Shown here: piece after piece, positions 42,952 through 51,200 of the stretch
How the letters are laid out: every line of letters starts with the position of its first letter
Position numbering within the stretch: position 1 is the first letter of the stretch
From: an uncultured Rhodobiaceae bacterium
GTDB lineage: Bacteria > Pseudomonadota > Alphaproteobacteria > Parvibaculales > Parvibaculaceae
Reading direction: 5' to 3'
Length of the DNA stretch: 64,000 nucleotides
Assembly (NCBI GenBank): GCA_913057645.1
Contig: CAJXOU010000001.1
Span: 55,982-119,981, forward strand
Notes under the pieces: model-generated
The model's database searches: none
Told to the model about the DNA's origin: nothing
The model's input: the letters and a program-made list of their open reading frames with translations, nothing else
Position numbers and translations under genes: made by a program

Positions 42952-43911
42952 CTATTCCAGCCCTTCCTTCAGTTCTTCGGGCTCGAAAACATAGACATCA
43001 CTGCAGAACTCGCAGGTAGCGGTGATCACACCTTCCTGCACCATTTCGTCGATTTCGTGACCGCCGAAGGATTGCAGCACGGTTTTCATGCGTTCCCGCG
43101 AGCAATGGCAGGAAAATTCGACGGGAGCCGGTTCGTAGGCACGCACGCCGTCTTCATGGAAAAGGCGGAACAGAAGCCTGTTCGGCTCCAGCGCAGGGTC
43201 GAGCAGCTCGTGATCCTCTACCGTATCGAGAAGGATTGAGGCGCGGTTCCAGTTTTCTTCTTCGTCCGTATAGGGACTCGCGTCCTCGTCTTCGCGATAG
43301 CCCGTCAGGCCGCCGTCACGCGCGATGTGCTGAATCATGATCGCGCCGGCACGCCAGTTCATTTCCGGGCCCGACGTCTCGCGATGATAATACGGGCCGG
43401 CCGCAAGGCGAATGCGTGTCGCGACCTGCTCCGAATTCGCGAAATACTCGTGCGCGCTGTGGCTGAGACCGTCCGGGTGCAATGCCACGATCCCCTGATA
43501 GCGCTCCATGTCCGGGCCCTGGTCGATGGTGAGCGCGAGATGGCCCTCGCCCATCAGGTCCGACGGTGCGGTCCGGCCCTCTCCGATCGCCTCCGCGACA
43601 CGGTCCGGGTTCATCATCGCATAGCCACGGATCTTGCCGGGCGCCTCGTAGTCGGCAACCAGCATGTTCACCGGTCCGCTGCTCTGGGTCTGCAGGATGA
43701 AGCGCCCGTCGAACTTCAGCGCCGAGCCGATCATCGCGGTCAGCGCCAGTGCCTCGCCGAGCAGCCGCGACACGGGTTCGGGATAGGCATGCGCCGTCAG
43801 CACCCGGTCGACCAGCGGGCCGAGCCGGACCACGCGCCCGCGAATGCCTAGATCCTCGATCTGGAAGGGCTGCACGAGGTCGTCGACGGAAATGCCGTTT
43901 CCGCTAATCAC
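42952..43911 (-). CDS. hslO: Redox-regulated chaperone Hsp33
   Basis: 319 residues from a GTG at 43909-43911, chosen as it leaves the normal Hsp33 start just before DDLVQPFQIEDLG; other readings overlap argF. The C-terminal zinc-binding switch is CHC (VEFSCHCSRERM) and CEFC (ITATCEFCSDV), the four cysteines that release Zn2+ and form disulfides under oxidative stress. The active form holds unfolding proteins in the cytoplasm. It is the third gene of the argD-argF operon. Confidence 0.9.
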   Translation of the reverse strand: MISGNGISVDDLVQPFQIEDLGIRGRVVRLGPLVDRVLTAHAYPEPVSRLLGEALALTAMIGSALKFDGRFILQTQSSGPVNMLVADYEAPGKIRGYAMMNPDRVAEAIGEGRTAPSDLMGEGHLALTIDQGPDMERYQGIVALHPDGLSHSAHEYFANSEQVATRIRLAAGPYYHRETSGPEMNWRAGAIMIQHIARDGGLTGYREDEDASPYTDEEENWNRASILLDTVEDHELLDPALEPNRLLFRLFHEDGVRAYEPAPVEFSCHCSRERMKTVLQSFGGHEIDEMVQEGVITATCEFCSDVYVFEPEELKEGLE

Positions 43912-43939
43912 GAAAGGCGCCTGTCCGTCTTTGCGCGGA

Positions 43940-44881
43940 TCACTGAAAACACCAGGCCAGAACTCCCTTCTGCGCGTGCAGGCGGTTCTCCGCCTCATCG
44001 AAAACGACCGAAGCCGGGCCGTCAATCACATCGGCCGTCATTTCCTCGCCGCGATGCGCGGGCAGGCAGTGCATGAAGATCGCATCCTTTCGGGCGGCTG
44101 CCATGAGGCGCGCGTTCACCTGATAGGGCGCAAGCAGATTGTGGCGATGGTTGGCCGTCTCCTCGCTGTCGCCCATGGAGACCCATGTATCGGCATTGAC
44201 GCAATCGACGTCGGCGACCGCCTCGAAGGGGTCGGTGGTCACAACGACCCTAGCCCCCTTCTTCTTCGCCCAGCCAAGCGCTTCCCCGGACGGCGAAAGC
44301 TCCGGCGGGCAGGCAATGCGCAATTCGAACTCGAGCTGGGCTGCGGCATGGATCCACGACGTCACCATGTTGTTGCCGTCGCCGACCCAGGCGATGCGGC
44401 TGCCCTTGATCGGCCCCTTGTGCTCTTCGAAGGTCATCACATCCGCCATGAGCTGGCAGGGATGCGAGCGGTCGGTCAGCCCGTTGATGACCGGTACGGT
44501 TGCGTGTTCGGCGAGTTCGAGCAGGTGCTTGTGGTCGGTCGTGCGGATCATGATCGCGTCGACATAACGCGAGAGAACGCGCGCCGTGTCGGCGATGGTC
44601 TCGCCGCGGCCGAGCTGCGTGTCGTTGCCGTTCAGCAGCAGCGTCTCGCCACCGAGCTGACGCATCGCGACATCGAAGGAAACGCGCGTCCGGGTCGAGG
44701 GCTTTTCGAACAGCATCGCGAGGAGCTTGCCCTTGAGCGGCCGGTCCGTGTCCGGTTCGGCTTGTCCCATGCCCGTGCGGGCGCGTTTCCGCCGCAGCGA
44801 ATTGTCGAGAATGGTCCTGATGTCAACGGAGGTCACCTCGTCGAGGTCGAGGAAGTGGCGCGGGTTCGGCTTCGCGTTCAT
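43940..44881 (-). CDS. argF: Ornithine carbamoyltransferase
   Basis: 313 residues from the ATG at 44879-44881. Carbamoyl-phosphate motif is [14 protein letters not shown], the HPCQ motif is in [11 protein letters not shown], the ornithine loop carries DTWVSMGD, and the catalytic Cys lies in [11 protein letters not shown]. It joins carbamoyl phosphate and ornithine to citrulline. The start overlaps the argD stop (ATGA), so translation is coupled. hslO follows. Confidence 0.95.
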   Translation of the reverse strand: MNAKPNPRHFLDLDEVTSVDIRTILDNSLRRKRARTGMGQAEPDTDRPLKGKLLAMLFEKPSTRTRVSFDVAMRQLGGETLLLNGNDTQLGRGETIADTARVLSRYVDAIMIRTTDHKHLLELAEHATVPVINGLTDRSHPCQLMADVMTFEEHKGPIKGSRIAWVGDGNNMVTSWIHAAAQLEFELRIACPPELSPSGEALGWAKKKGARVVVTTDPFEAVADVDCVNADTWVSMGDSEETANHRHNLLAPYQVNARLMAAARKDAIFMHCLPAHRGEEMTADVIDGPASVVFDEAENRLHAQKGVLAWCFQ

Positions 44882-46089
44882 GACGGAGCTCCTGCCGCCT
44901 TCGCGTCCCTGTCGAGCGTCGCGTCGAGCTTCCCGCAGGCGGCATCGAGCTTTTCCATCGCCTCGTCGAGATGGCTTTCCTCGATCACGAGCGGCGGCAG
45001 CAGACGCACCACATTGTCGCCTGCGCCGACGGTCAGCATCTTTTCGTCGCGCAACGCCGCGACGAGATCGGTGTTCGTCACCCGGCATTTGAGGCCGAGC
45101 ATCAGCCCCTCCCCCCGAACGCCCTCAATGATGCGCGGATAGCGGTCGGCAAGCATGGCGAGCTTCTGCCGGAGCTTGAGGCCGAGCATGTTCACATGCG
45201 GCAGGAAGTTCTCGTCAAGCGCCAGGTCCATCACCGCGTTCGCGACGGCCATGGCCAGCGGATTGCCGCCGAAGGTCGAGCCATGCGTTCCCGCCGTCAT
45301 GCCGCGCGCGGCCTCTTCCGTCGCGAGGCAGGCCCCGACCGGAAAGCCGCCACCGAGCGCCTTCGCGATCGCCATGATGTCGGGCGTGATGCCTGCGAGT
45401 TCATGTGCGAAGAGCTTGCCGGTCCGGCCGACACCGGTCTGCACCTCGTCGAGCACGAGCAGGATGCCCTTCTCGTCGCAGAGATTGCGGATGCGCCGGA
45501 GATCCTCGTTCGGGATGACGCGGATGCCGCCTTCGCCCTGGATGGGCTCGATGAGAATGCCCGCCGTCGCCGGTCCGATCGCGGCTTCGAGCGCCTTCAG
45601 ATCGCCGAACGGCACCTGCGGGAAACCGGGCATCGCCGGACCGAAACCTTCGAGATATTTCTTCTGACCACCGGCCGCGATGGTCGCGAGCGTGCGTCCG
45701 TGGAAAGCGCCTTCCATGGTGATGAGTTCATAGCGCTCTGGCGCGCCGCCCACGGCATGATATTTCCGCGCCATCTTGATCGCGCATTCGAGGGCTTCCG
45801 CGCCGGAGTTCGTGAAGAAGACGGTGTCGGCGAAAGTCGCCTCGACGAGACGGCGGGCGAGCTTTTCCTGACCGGGAATGCGGTAGATGTTCGAGGTATG
45901 CCAGACCTTCCCGGCCTGCTCGGCAAGCGCCTCGACGAGATGGGGATGGGCATGGCCGAAGGCGTTCACGGCGATGCCGGCGCCGAAGTCGAGATAGCGC
46001 TCGCCCTTCGCGGTCACCAGATAAGGGCCCTCGCCCTTTTCGAATTCAAGATCGGCCCGCGCATATGTCGGCAAAACAGGCGTAATCAC
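44878..46089 (-). CDS. argD: Acetylornithine aminotransferase
   Basis: 403 residues from a GTG at 46087-46089. Class III PLP aminotransferase: [19 protein letters not shown] for cofactor phosphate, [29 protein letters not shown] for the PLP Asp, and the Lys in [15 protein letters not shown]. It makes N-acetylornithine from the semialdehyde, and often also serves lysine synthesis. First gene of the argD-argF-hslO-lipoprotein operon. Its leader has no gene to the transposon. Confidence 0.94.
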   Translation of the reverse strand: MITPVLPTYARADLEFEKGEGPYLVTAKGERYLDFGAGIAVNAFGHAHPHLVEALAEQAGKVWHTSNIYRIPGQEKLARRLVEATFADTVFFTNSGAEALECAIKMARKYHAVGGAPERYELITMEGAFHGRTLATIAAGGQKKYLEGFGPAMPGFPQVPFGDLKALEAAIGPATAGILIEPIQGEGGIRVIPNEDLRRIRNLCDEKGILLVLDEVQTGVGRTGKLFAHELAGITPDIMAIAKALGGGFPVGACLATEEAARGMTAGTHGSTFGGNPLAMAVANAVMDLALDENFLPHVNMLGLKLRQKLAMLADRYPRIIEGVRGEGLMLGLKCRVTNTDLVAALRDEKMLTVGAGDNVVRLLPPLVIEESHLDEAMEKLDAACGKLDATLDRDAKAAGAPS

Positions 46090-46350
46090 GGAAGTCGGTC
46101 CTTCTCACAAATCCTTTGAACGACGCTGTTCACGAATGGCTGGGAGACTGCCGCGGGGGTTTCCATGCGGCGGGCGGGCTCCGGACAAACCTTCGAGACA
46201 GCAGTTTCCTGCGGCGCCGGAACCCTTTCCGGTTCCGGCCATCCCGTGGTCAGCCTCGTCGTTTCCCGCTCAGGATCATGCCGATCACACCCTAAATCCC
46301 CTTTTCGGGGGCTCCCCACCGGCTCCGCAAATCGGACGCCCAATAGAAAA

Positions 46351-46372
46351 TGCCGCCCCGCTCGGGGCGGCA
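46351..46372 (-). terminator. Intrinsic terminator on the minus strand
   Basis: A perfect 9-bp GC stem (TGCCGCCCC/GGGGCGGCA) with a 4-nt loop is followed on the minus strand by TTTTCTATT. It would stop minus-strand transcripts arriving from the right. Before the transposon landed, the ABC-2 permease gene (now at 49.3 kb) lay just upstream, so it was most likely that gene's terminator. Confidence 0.75.
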
Positions 46373-46425
46373 GTTCGAGAAGCAAAGGAGTATTAGGGCG
46401 AGGGGCCAAGTCTGTCAATCTCGCT

Positions 46426-46433
46426 CAAACGGC
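46426..46433. repeat. Left target-site duplication of the second transposon
   Basis: CAAACGGC directly precedes the left inverted repeat and is repeated exactly at 49322-49329. An exact 8-bp duplication means a recent, undisturbed insertion. Confidence 0.9.
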
Positions 46434-46455
46434 GGTAGTGTCTCAGTTTGAATTT
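46434..46455 (+). repeat. Left terminal inverted repeat of the second transposon
   Basis: Starts GGTAGTGTCTCAGTTTGAAT. It pairs with the right end at 21 of 22 positions (T for C at position 8). Confidence 0.9.
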
Positions 46456-46488
46456 TGACCGGCATCGGGTGCGCCCCTATGATTGCGC

Positions 46489-46785
46489 ATGTCCAAAGGT
46501 TCGGAGATGTACGATCTAGCCATGGAGCGGGCGTCGCATTACGCGCCCCCGCCGAAGTATGAGCCCATCCAATGGGGCTTCGGTGCCGTGGCAATCGTCG
46601 GAACGGTTTCCGTGATGGCACTGGGGGTTTATGGCGTAGACATAAACCGCGACCCGATCCCTTTTCTCACTTTGCTGATTGTCGTATTCGGCGTGTTCTT
46701 TGGTGCTACCGAAATCAAGAAGCGGCGACACTACAAGGCATTCAACAAAGAATTTGAAGCCCTCAAGGATACCAGCGATGCCTAA
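46489..46785 (+). CDS. Passenger: small protein with two membrane helices
   Basis: 99 residues from ATG 46489; an ATG at 46507 with GGAG just ahead of it is an alternative. Two hydrophobic segments (WGFGAVAIVGTVSVMALGVY and FLTLLIVVFGVFFGA) with a short loop form a helical hairpin, and a basic tail (EIKKRRHYKAF) faces the cytoplasm. Phage holins share this layout, but I see no lysis gene, so I do not call it one. It overlaps the next gene by 8 bp. Confidence 0.6.
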   Translation: MSKGSEMYDLAMERASHYAPPPKYEPIQWGFGAVAIVGTVSVMALGVYGVDINRDPIPFLTLLIVVFGVFFGATEIKKRRHYKAFNKEFEALKDTSDA

Positions 46786-47008
46786 AGGCCCCAAAGGACA
46801 GAAGCGCCCCGCTGACGTGATCGGCAACGCCATCATGGTCGCCAAGATCGCGACAGGCGAGGTTGAAGATTTGCCAGACGCGAAGCCAGGTAAGAATGCC
46901 GCCGCCGCTGAGCTCGGTCGCTTGGGTGGACAGGCGCGCGCGAAGAGCCTCAGCAAGAAGAAGAGGTCGGAGATAGCTAAGCAGGCCGCCAAGAAAAGAT
47001 GGTCCTAA
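46778..47008 (+). CDS. Passenger: small basic protein with Ala/Lys-rich tail
   Basis: 76 residues overlapping the previous gene by 8 bp, so translation is coupled. The C-terminus (AAELGRLGGQARAKSLSKKK then RSEIAKQAAKKRWS) is the GGxARAxxLSxxxRxEIAxxAAxxRW pattern of small, lysine-rich, histone-H1-like or DNA-binding proteins often found beside mobile genes. The role is unknown; nucleic-acid binding is likely from charge. It runs into the convergent dinD stop by 4 bp. Confidence 0.65.
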   Translation: MPKGPKGQKRPADVIGNAIMVAKIATGEVEDLPDAKPGKNAAAAELGRLGGQARAKSLSKKKRSEIAKQAAKKRWS

Positions 47009-47844
47009 GGCTTAGAGAGTTTTTTCTGCTTCTCCAGACGCTTCTTTACATTCTTGATGGGTTCTTCCAGAGGAAGTTTTTCCGGCGTCGTGACCCCGCT
47101 CTTCTGCATTAGCCCGCGAACATCCTGAGCGATTTTTTTGTTTTTGCTGATCGCGTTGTATTCGCCGTGAACGCCCTCTTTCTTTATGACATCGGCAGCC
47201 ATGTTCATCTGAAATTCGTTTGCCGAAAGTTCCAAGGGGCCTGCGAGATCAAATAGATTGTCATTCGGCTTGAGGCCCTTTTTTGTTTTCACCTCTTTGG
47301 CGCTCATGCCGTATAAACCTTGCCAGCGAGCATCGTGGAAAAGTGCTTGCCGATCGTTCCGGACTCCAGCGTCTTTTGCAACTCCGCTAACCGCGCGAAA
47401 GGCTGTTGAAACTCTCTCACGAAGTTCGAGCCGTCTTTCGTCGGCAGTCAGCGCATCGACTTCTTCCATGCGGTGCGTTTGAACGACGAAATATGCTTGC
47501 GCAGCGGCAATCTCCGGCTTGCTTGGATCGCCATTCATCGCAATCAGGCGACACGCTGGGCGGCTCAGGAAAAAATCTAACCCCTCTCTCTGCGCGCTAT
47601 TGCCAAGCCCCATCATCTTGCTCGTCTTAGCAATATGATGTGGCGCTTCTATACCATTTGCCTCTAAGGATGAGGCTGCACGCTCGATCACTGGCAAGAA
47701 TTTGTCCCACGTTAGGTAGCCGAGGATTGTGTGAATATCACGCGCCATCCAATACTCTTGCCCCAGCGTCGATGTTCTCTTTATGGCCTCAAGACGTTCT
47801 ATCGTGTTCTGGTACTGGGGGGTTTTTTCCAAGCCGGTGGTCAT
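47005..47844 (-). CDS. dinD: DNA-damage-inducible protein D homologue
   Basis: 279 residues from the ATG at 47842-47844. The body follows E. coli DinD: YWMARDIHTILGYLTWDKFL, SRPACRLIAMNGDPSKPEIA, AQAYFVVQTHRMEEVDALT, ALFHDARWQGLYGM and GLKPNDNLFDLAGPLELSAN. The N-terminal half is the BRO-N-like fold shared with phage antirepressors. DinD in E. coli is SOS-induced and inhibits RecA filament activity in vitro. Here it is a transposon passenger, which is unusual. It is divergent from the winged-helix gene. Confidence 0.85.
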   Translation of the reverse strand: MTTGLEKTPQYQNTIERLEAIKRTSTLGQEYWMARDIHTILGYLTWDKFLPVIERAASSLEANGIEAPHHIAKTSKMMGLGNSAQREGLDFFLSRPACRLIAMNGDPSKPEIAAAQAYFVVQTHRMEEVDALTADERRLELRERVSTAFRAVSGVAKDAGVRNDRQALFHDARWQGLYGMSAKEVKTKKGLKPNDNLFDLAGPLELSANEFQMNMAADVIKKEGVHGEYNAISKNKKIAQDVRGLMQKSGVTTPEKLPLEEPIKNVKKRLEKQKKLSKP

Positions 47845-47873
47845 GTCGATTGATCCTTGCGGTGATGTCACCC

Positions 47874-47897
47874 CATCACATACCATGCATCACATAC
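47874..47897. promoter_or_regulatory. Tandem direct repeats CATCACATAC in the dinD divergent promoter region
   Basis: The 10-bp word CATCACATAC occurs at 47874 and 47888, separated by CATG, giving a 14-bp period. It lies in the 67-bp gap between dinD and the winged-helix gene. An imperfect GGTGA-TG-TCACC palindrome sits at 47861-47872 beside it. The set looks like an operator for one of the two flanking products, perhaps the winged-helix protein. No standard LexA box was found by eye in this gap. Confidence 0.45.
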
Positions 47898-47911
47898 AGG
47901 AGTCGAATGCC

Positions 47912-48373
47912 ATGAGCGAACGAAAAGCCGTAGAAGACCGACTGCGTAAAAAAGAACAAGAAATCAATGCGTTAGAAGAGAAAATCAAAGCTGCCAAGGT
48001 GTATGTCCAAGCGCTAAGGGACATTCTAAAGCTTTTAGACGGGGGAGATAATTCTCCAAAATCTGAGTCGATACTCAAGAGCGGGAGCGCGGTCGCGCAG
48101 GCACGCGATGTAATACTTGAGAAGGGGGTGCCCGTTCACATCAATGAAATTCTGGATGCGCTCGGCAAGGGGGATACACGGGAAGCGAAGGCGTCGCTAA
48201 CAAGCTCTTTGGCAGCATATGTGCGCAGAGGCGAGATTTTTACGCGTCCTGCCCCCAATACGTTCGGCTTGGTGGAGCTTGGGCATACCACCGCAGACAG
48301 TGCGCCCTCAGAGCCCCCTACAAACTTTGGGCAGACGCCTATCGCAGATGATGACGAGGAAATTCCATTTTAA
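47912..48373 (+). CDS. Passenger: coiled-coil plus winged-helix protein
   Basis: 153 residues from ATG 47912 with AGGAG upstream. Residues 1-45 are a coiled coil (RLRKKEQEINALEEKIKAAK, VYVQALRDILKLLDG). A winged helix follows: AVAQARDVILEKGVPVHINE, ILDALGKGDTREAKASLTSS, LAAYVRRGEIFTRPAPNTFG. The acidic tail ends in DDDEEIPF, a pattern seen in SSB-type tails, which dock DNA-repair proteins; this likeness is only by eye. It ends 48 bp before the transposase start. Confidence 0.65.
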   Translation: MSERKAVEDRLRKKEQEINALEEKIKAAKVYVQALRDILKLLDGGDNSPKSESILKSGSAVAQARDVILEKGVPVHINEILDALGKGDTREAKASLTSSLAAYVRRGEIFTRPAPNTFGLVELGHTTADSAPSEPPTNFGQTPIADDDEEIPF

Positions 48374-48421
48374 ATGAACTTATTGATTGACGCTAAGCAA
48401 AAAAGTTCACATATTAGAGGC

Positions 48422-49312
48422 ATGAACAAGCTGCCTCTTCACACCCGTGTTCAAATCCTCAACATGCTGGTTGAGGGCTCTTCCATGCGGTCAATCTCGC
48501 GGGTGGCAGGCGTTTCCATCAACACCGTTACCAAGCTGCTCGTGGATGCCGGGGAAGCCTGCGCCGCCTATCACGATGAGCATGTGCGCAATGTGAAGGC
48601 GAGCCGCGTCCAGTGCGACGAAATCTGGTCATTCACCTATGCGAAGGCGAAGAACGTCGCCAAGGCGAAAGCCGCGCCTGAGGTCGCTGGGGACGTGTGG
48701 ACGTGGACCGGCCTAGACGCCGATAGCAAGATGATCGTGTCTTGGCTCGTCGGCGGTCGCGACGGCTCTTATGCAATGGAGTTCATGGACGATCTGGCGA
48801 AGCGCCTTGCGAACCGCGTCCAGCTTACGACGGATGGTCACCGCGCCTATCTCGAAGCCGTGGAAGGTGCCTTCGGAGACGACGTGGACTATGCGCAGCT
48901 TGTGAAGCTCTACGGTGCCGCGCCTGAGAGCGCCAAGGGCCGTTACAGCCCTGCCGAGTGCATCGGCGCTCGCAAGGAACGGGTGACGGGCAACCCCGAC
49001 CGGGATCATGTCTCCACGTCCTACGTTGAGCGCCAGAACCTAACCATGCGGATGTCCATGCGCCGGTTCACGCGCCTGACCAACGGCTTCTCCAAGAAGG
49101 TCGAAAACCACTGCCACGCTCTCGCGCTCTACTTCGTCCACTACAACTTTTGCCGCCTGCACAAGAGCCTGAAAGTTACCCCGGCGATGGCAGCGGGCGT
49201 TTCTGATACGCTGCATGACATGGAGTGGGTTGTCGGCCTTATCGACGCTCGCGCCCCGAAGCCGGGTCCGCGCGGTCCTTATAAAAAGAGCGACGGCGGA
49301 AATTCAAACTGA
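48422..49312 (+). CDS. IS1-like DDE transposase
   Basis: 296 residues from ATG 48422; an ATG at 48374 directly after the stop of the previous gene is possible. The N-terminal HTH is [20 protein letters not shown] then [12 protein letters not shown]. The nuclease part has Asp in [11 protein letters not shown], Asp in [13 protein letters not shown] and Glu in [18 protein letters not shown], with the final [20 protein letters not shown]. That arrangement is found in IS1-family (ISMhu11-type) transposases. The 8-bp target duplication agrees with the family. Intact and possibly active. Confidence 0.85.
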   Translation: MNKLPLHTRVQILNMLVEGSSMRSISRVAGVSINTVTKLLVDAGEACAAYHDEHVRNVKASRVQCDEIWSFTYAKAKNVAKAKAAPEVAGDVWTWTGLDADSKMIVSWLVGGRDGSYAMEFMDDLAKRLANRVQLTTDGHRAYLEAVEGAFGDDVDYAQLVKLYGAAPESAKGRYSPAECIGARKERVTGNPDRDHVSTSYVERQNLTMRMSMRRFTRLTNGFSKKVENHCHALALYFVHYNFCRLHKSLKVTPAMAAGVSDTLHDMEWVVGLIDARAPKPGPRGPYKKSDGGNSN

Positions 49313-49321
49313 GGCACTACC
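49300..49321 (-). repeat. Right terminal inverted repeat of the second transposon
   Basis: Read on the minus strand it starts GGTAGTGCCTCAGTTTGAAT, matching the left end save one base. The last 13 bp of the transposase gene lie inside it. Confidence 0.9.
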
Positions 49322-49329
49322 CAAACGGC
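49322..49329. repeat. Right target-site duplication of the second transposon
   Basis: CAAACGGC, an exact copy of 46426-46433. Confidence 0.9.
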
Positions 49330-49344
49330 CCCTTTTGCCGGGTT

Positions 49345-50154
49345 TCACGCCTTCAGACGGTAGCCGGTGCGGAAGAGCATGTGGCAGATGGTCCAGAGCA
49401 CCAGATTGAAGCCGATGACGACCGCGATGCCGGTCGCAATCGAGCCGTCGGCATGGCCCGTCACGCCGTAGCGGAACCCGTCGATCAGGTAGAAGACGGG
49501 GTTCCACTGCGTCGCCTTGTGGGCGAAATCGGGGAGCTGGGTCACCGAATAGAAGGTACCCGACAGGAAGGTGAGCGGCAGGATGACGAAGTTCGTCACC
49601 GCCTGCAGGTGATCGAACTTCTCCGACCAGATGCCGCCCAGCATGCCGAGCAGCGAGAGCATGAGCGAGGCGCCGACGGCATAGAAGAGGATCGCCCAGA
49701 GATGGGCGACGCCCATATGGACGAAAGGCAGCATGGCGATAGCTGTCACGAGGCCGCAAACGACGCCGCGTGTGACGCCGGCCAGGGCGATGCCGACATT
49801 GAGTTCGCCGGCCGAGAGCGGCGGCATCAGCACGTCGACGATATTGCCCTGGATTTTCGAGATCAGGATCGAGGAGGAGGTATTCGCGAAGGAATTCTGG
49901 ATCATCGTCATCATGACGAGACCGGGCGCCAGAAATTCGATGAAGGGCACGCCGTGCACGTCCGGCCGGAACTTGCCGATGGCGAGGGCGAAAATTGCCA
50001 GATAGAGCAACGTCGTGATGACGGGGGCGGCGACCGTCTGCGTCATCACCTTCCAGAAGCGTCTGACTTCCTTCAGATAGAGCGTCCAGACACCCAGCCA
50101 GTTGATGATCCCGAAACGGCGGGCGCCTTCCTGCGGATAGGAACCGGTGCTCAT
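49345..50154 (-). CDS. ABC-2-type transporter permease
   Basis: 269 residues from the ATG at 50152-50154. Six membrane helices in the ABC2_membrane pattern: FIEFLAPGLVMMTMIQNSFA, NIVDVLMPPLSAGELNVGIA and FVILPLTFLSGTFYSVTQLP, the last being the family signature. It exports a drug, lipid or polysaccharide together with an ATPase; that ATPase gene is not in the gap upstream (402 bp to gcrA, other strand), so it must lie elsewhere. Its 3' end is now separated from its terminator by the transposon. Confidence 0.88.
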   Translation of the reverse strand: MSTGSYPQEGARRFGIINWLGVWTLYLKEVRRFWKVMTQTVAAPVITTLLYLAIFALAIGKFRPDVHGVPFIEFLAPGLVMMTMIQNSFANTSSSILISKIQGNIVDVLMPPLSAGELNVGIALAGVTRGVVCGLVTAIAMLPFVHMGVAHLWAILFYAVGASLMLSLLGMLGGIWSEKFDHLQAVTNFVILPLTFLSGTFYSVTQLPDFAHKATQWNPVFYLIDGFRYGVTGHADGSIATGIAVVIGFNLVLWTICHMLFRTGYRLKA

Positions 50155-50556
50155 GGGCGTCCTCTCTGGCTTTTCTGGTTTCTTCTGGTTTCCGGGGCTT
50201 CCCGGCTGATGTCGGCGCGGGGAGGCATACGCCAGACTGGAACGGCGGGCAATGCGGCGGCTGAAGCCCATGTGGGGGTGGGCCGTCCCGGGGCAAGACA
50301 GAAAGCCGCGGGATGGCAGCGAAATTCCCTTCGAACCGCTCTTTTCTGTGGATAAGGCGCCGACTCGAGGAGCCGCCGGTTGCGATTTTCACCCTCTATA
50401 TTGTATATTTGCCGTTAATGCCTACGAAATCTAGTGGGGCCCTCAGAAGCGCTCCTGCGCCTCATGGACGGTCGAGAAGGATTTCGAGAGGCGGGCCGGC
50501 GGGGACCGGCTCGCGCATCCAACCGGGCCTGAGAGGCCCTGAAGGGGAAGAAAATC
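50155..50556. other. Non-coding divergent region between the permease and gcrA
   Basis: 402 bp without a convincing gene. It holds the gcrA promoter at 50380-50409, a GANTC methylation site at 50362-50366, and about 140 bp of untranslated leader before gcrA that is GC-rich with several short inverted repeats. The permease promoter must also be here but shows no clear consensus. Confidence 0.5.
50380..50409 (+). promoter_or_regulatory. Likely gcrA promoter
   Basis: TTGCGA at 50380, an 18-bp spacer, and TATATT at 50404 make a reasonable sigma-70-type promoter reading toward gcrA. A GACTC site (the CcrM methylation sequence GANTC) is 13 bp upstream of the -35. In alphaproteobacteria GcrA acts at methylated GANTC promoters, so feedback is possible. 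Confidence 0.5.
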
Positions 50557-51075
50557 ATGTGGACCGATGAACGCGTGGAACTGCTGAAGAAGCTATGGGC
50601 GGAGGGTCTGAGCGCCAGCCAGGTCGCCAAGCAGCTTGGCGGCGTTACCCGCAATGCCGTGATTGGCAAGGTACACCGCCTCGGCCTTTCCGGCCGCGCG
50701 ACGCCGAGCCGCCCTGCCCGGGCACGGCCGCAGGCGCCCCGCACGCTGGTGCGCGGCCGCCCCGATCCGCTGACCGCGGAGGCGCGCAGCGAGGAACGGG
50801 AAAGCAGCAGCACGGCGGAACGGAACGAATCGTCGCGATCCGAAGAGCGTGGCCTCGAGCCCGCCGAACGGGCCACCGTGCTCACGCTCACCGAACACAC
50901 CTGCAAGTGGCCGATCGGCGATCCGGGACGGCCGGGCTTTCACTTCTGCGGGCGCGGCGCCGATCACGGTTCACCCTACTGCACCGAGCATGCCCGCATG
51001 GCCTACCAGCCCGTGCAGGCGCGCCGGAACAGGGACCGTAATGCAGGCATCCGCAAGGATCGCCTGGTGAGCTGA
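50557..51075 (+). CDS. gcrA: Cell-cycle regulator GcrA
   Basis: 172 residues. The N-terminal DNA-binding part MWTDERVELLKKLWAEGLSA and SQVAKQLGGVTRNAVIGKVH is the GcrA hallmark. A disordered Arg/Ser/Pro linker (residues 46-108) follows, then the C-terminal sigma-70-binding module: CKWPIGDPGRPGFHFCGRGA and YCTEHARMAYQP, with Cys/His residues spaced like a small zinc site. GcrA directs RNA polymerase to CcrM-methylated promoters during the cell cycle. The gene has its own promoter and terminator. Confidence 0.95.
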   Translation: MWTDERVELLKKLWAEGLSASQVAKQLGGVTRNAVIGKVHRLGLSGRATPSRPARARPQAPRTLVRGRPDPLTAEARSEERESSSTAERNESSRSEERGLEPAERATVLTLTEHTCKWPIGDPGRPGFHFCGRGADHGSPYCTEHARMAYQPVQARRNRDRNAGIRKDRLVS

Positions 51076-51126
51076 GGCCGCGGGGCAGAAGTTTCAAGGC
51101 ACTGGCCGGGGGCTACGAGGGGACGG

Positions 51127-51158
51127 AGCCGGCATCTGCGGAAACGCAGGTGCCGGCT
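51127..51158 (+). terminator. Intrinsic terminator of gcrA
   Basis: A 14-bp stem (AGCCGGCATCTGCG with CGCAGGTGCCGGCT, one T-G pair) closes a GAAA tetraloop, followed by TTTCTCGTT. It lies 52 bp past the gcrA stop and 43 bp before the phoB stop on the other strand. Confidence 0.85.
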
Positions 51159-51200
51159 TTCTCGTTCAGGGAGCCCGTTGCAGGCAGGGCGGCGCCGCGC

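Larger units (their letters stand above)
46090..46433. other. Non-coding leader of argD and 3' flank of the second transposon
   Basis: 344 bp with no gene that I can support. It contains the argD leader, a strong terminator hairpin at 46351-46372, an AT-poor stretch with several short GC-rich inverted repeats, and the left 8-bp target duplication at its far end. The leader of argD may be about 250 nt, long enough for attenuation, but I see no arginine-codon-rich peptide. Confidence 0.5.
46434..49321. mobile_element. 2.9-kb cargo-carrying element with an IS1-like transposase
   Basis: 2888 bp bounded by 22-bp inverted repeats (one mismatch) and exact 8-bp target duplications. Gene content: a two-helix membrane protein, a small basic protein, a DinD homologue, a coiled-coil/winged-helix protein, and an intact DDE transposase. 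The genes are visibly lower in GC than the neighbours. It sits between the end of the ABC-2 permease gene and that gene's terminator, so it breaks no gene. I do not know this gene set as a described element. Confidence 0.88.

Noticed and set aside
46086..46418. Small minus-strand gene upstream of argD
   Set aside because: Low-complexity Pro/Arg product spanning a strong terminator; no ribosome site.
46489..46785. Phage holin
   Set aside because: Two-helix topology alone is not evidence; there is no endolysin or other phage gene, and the protein is in a transposon.
47760..47812. LexA box (GTTC-N-GTTC) near dinD
   Set aside because: GTTCTATCGTGTTC has a 6-nt rather than 7-nt spacer and is inside the dinD coding region.
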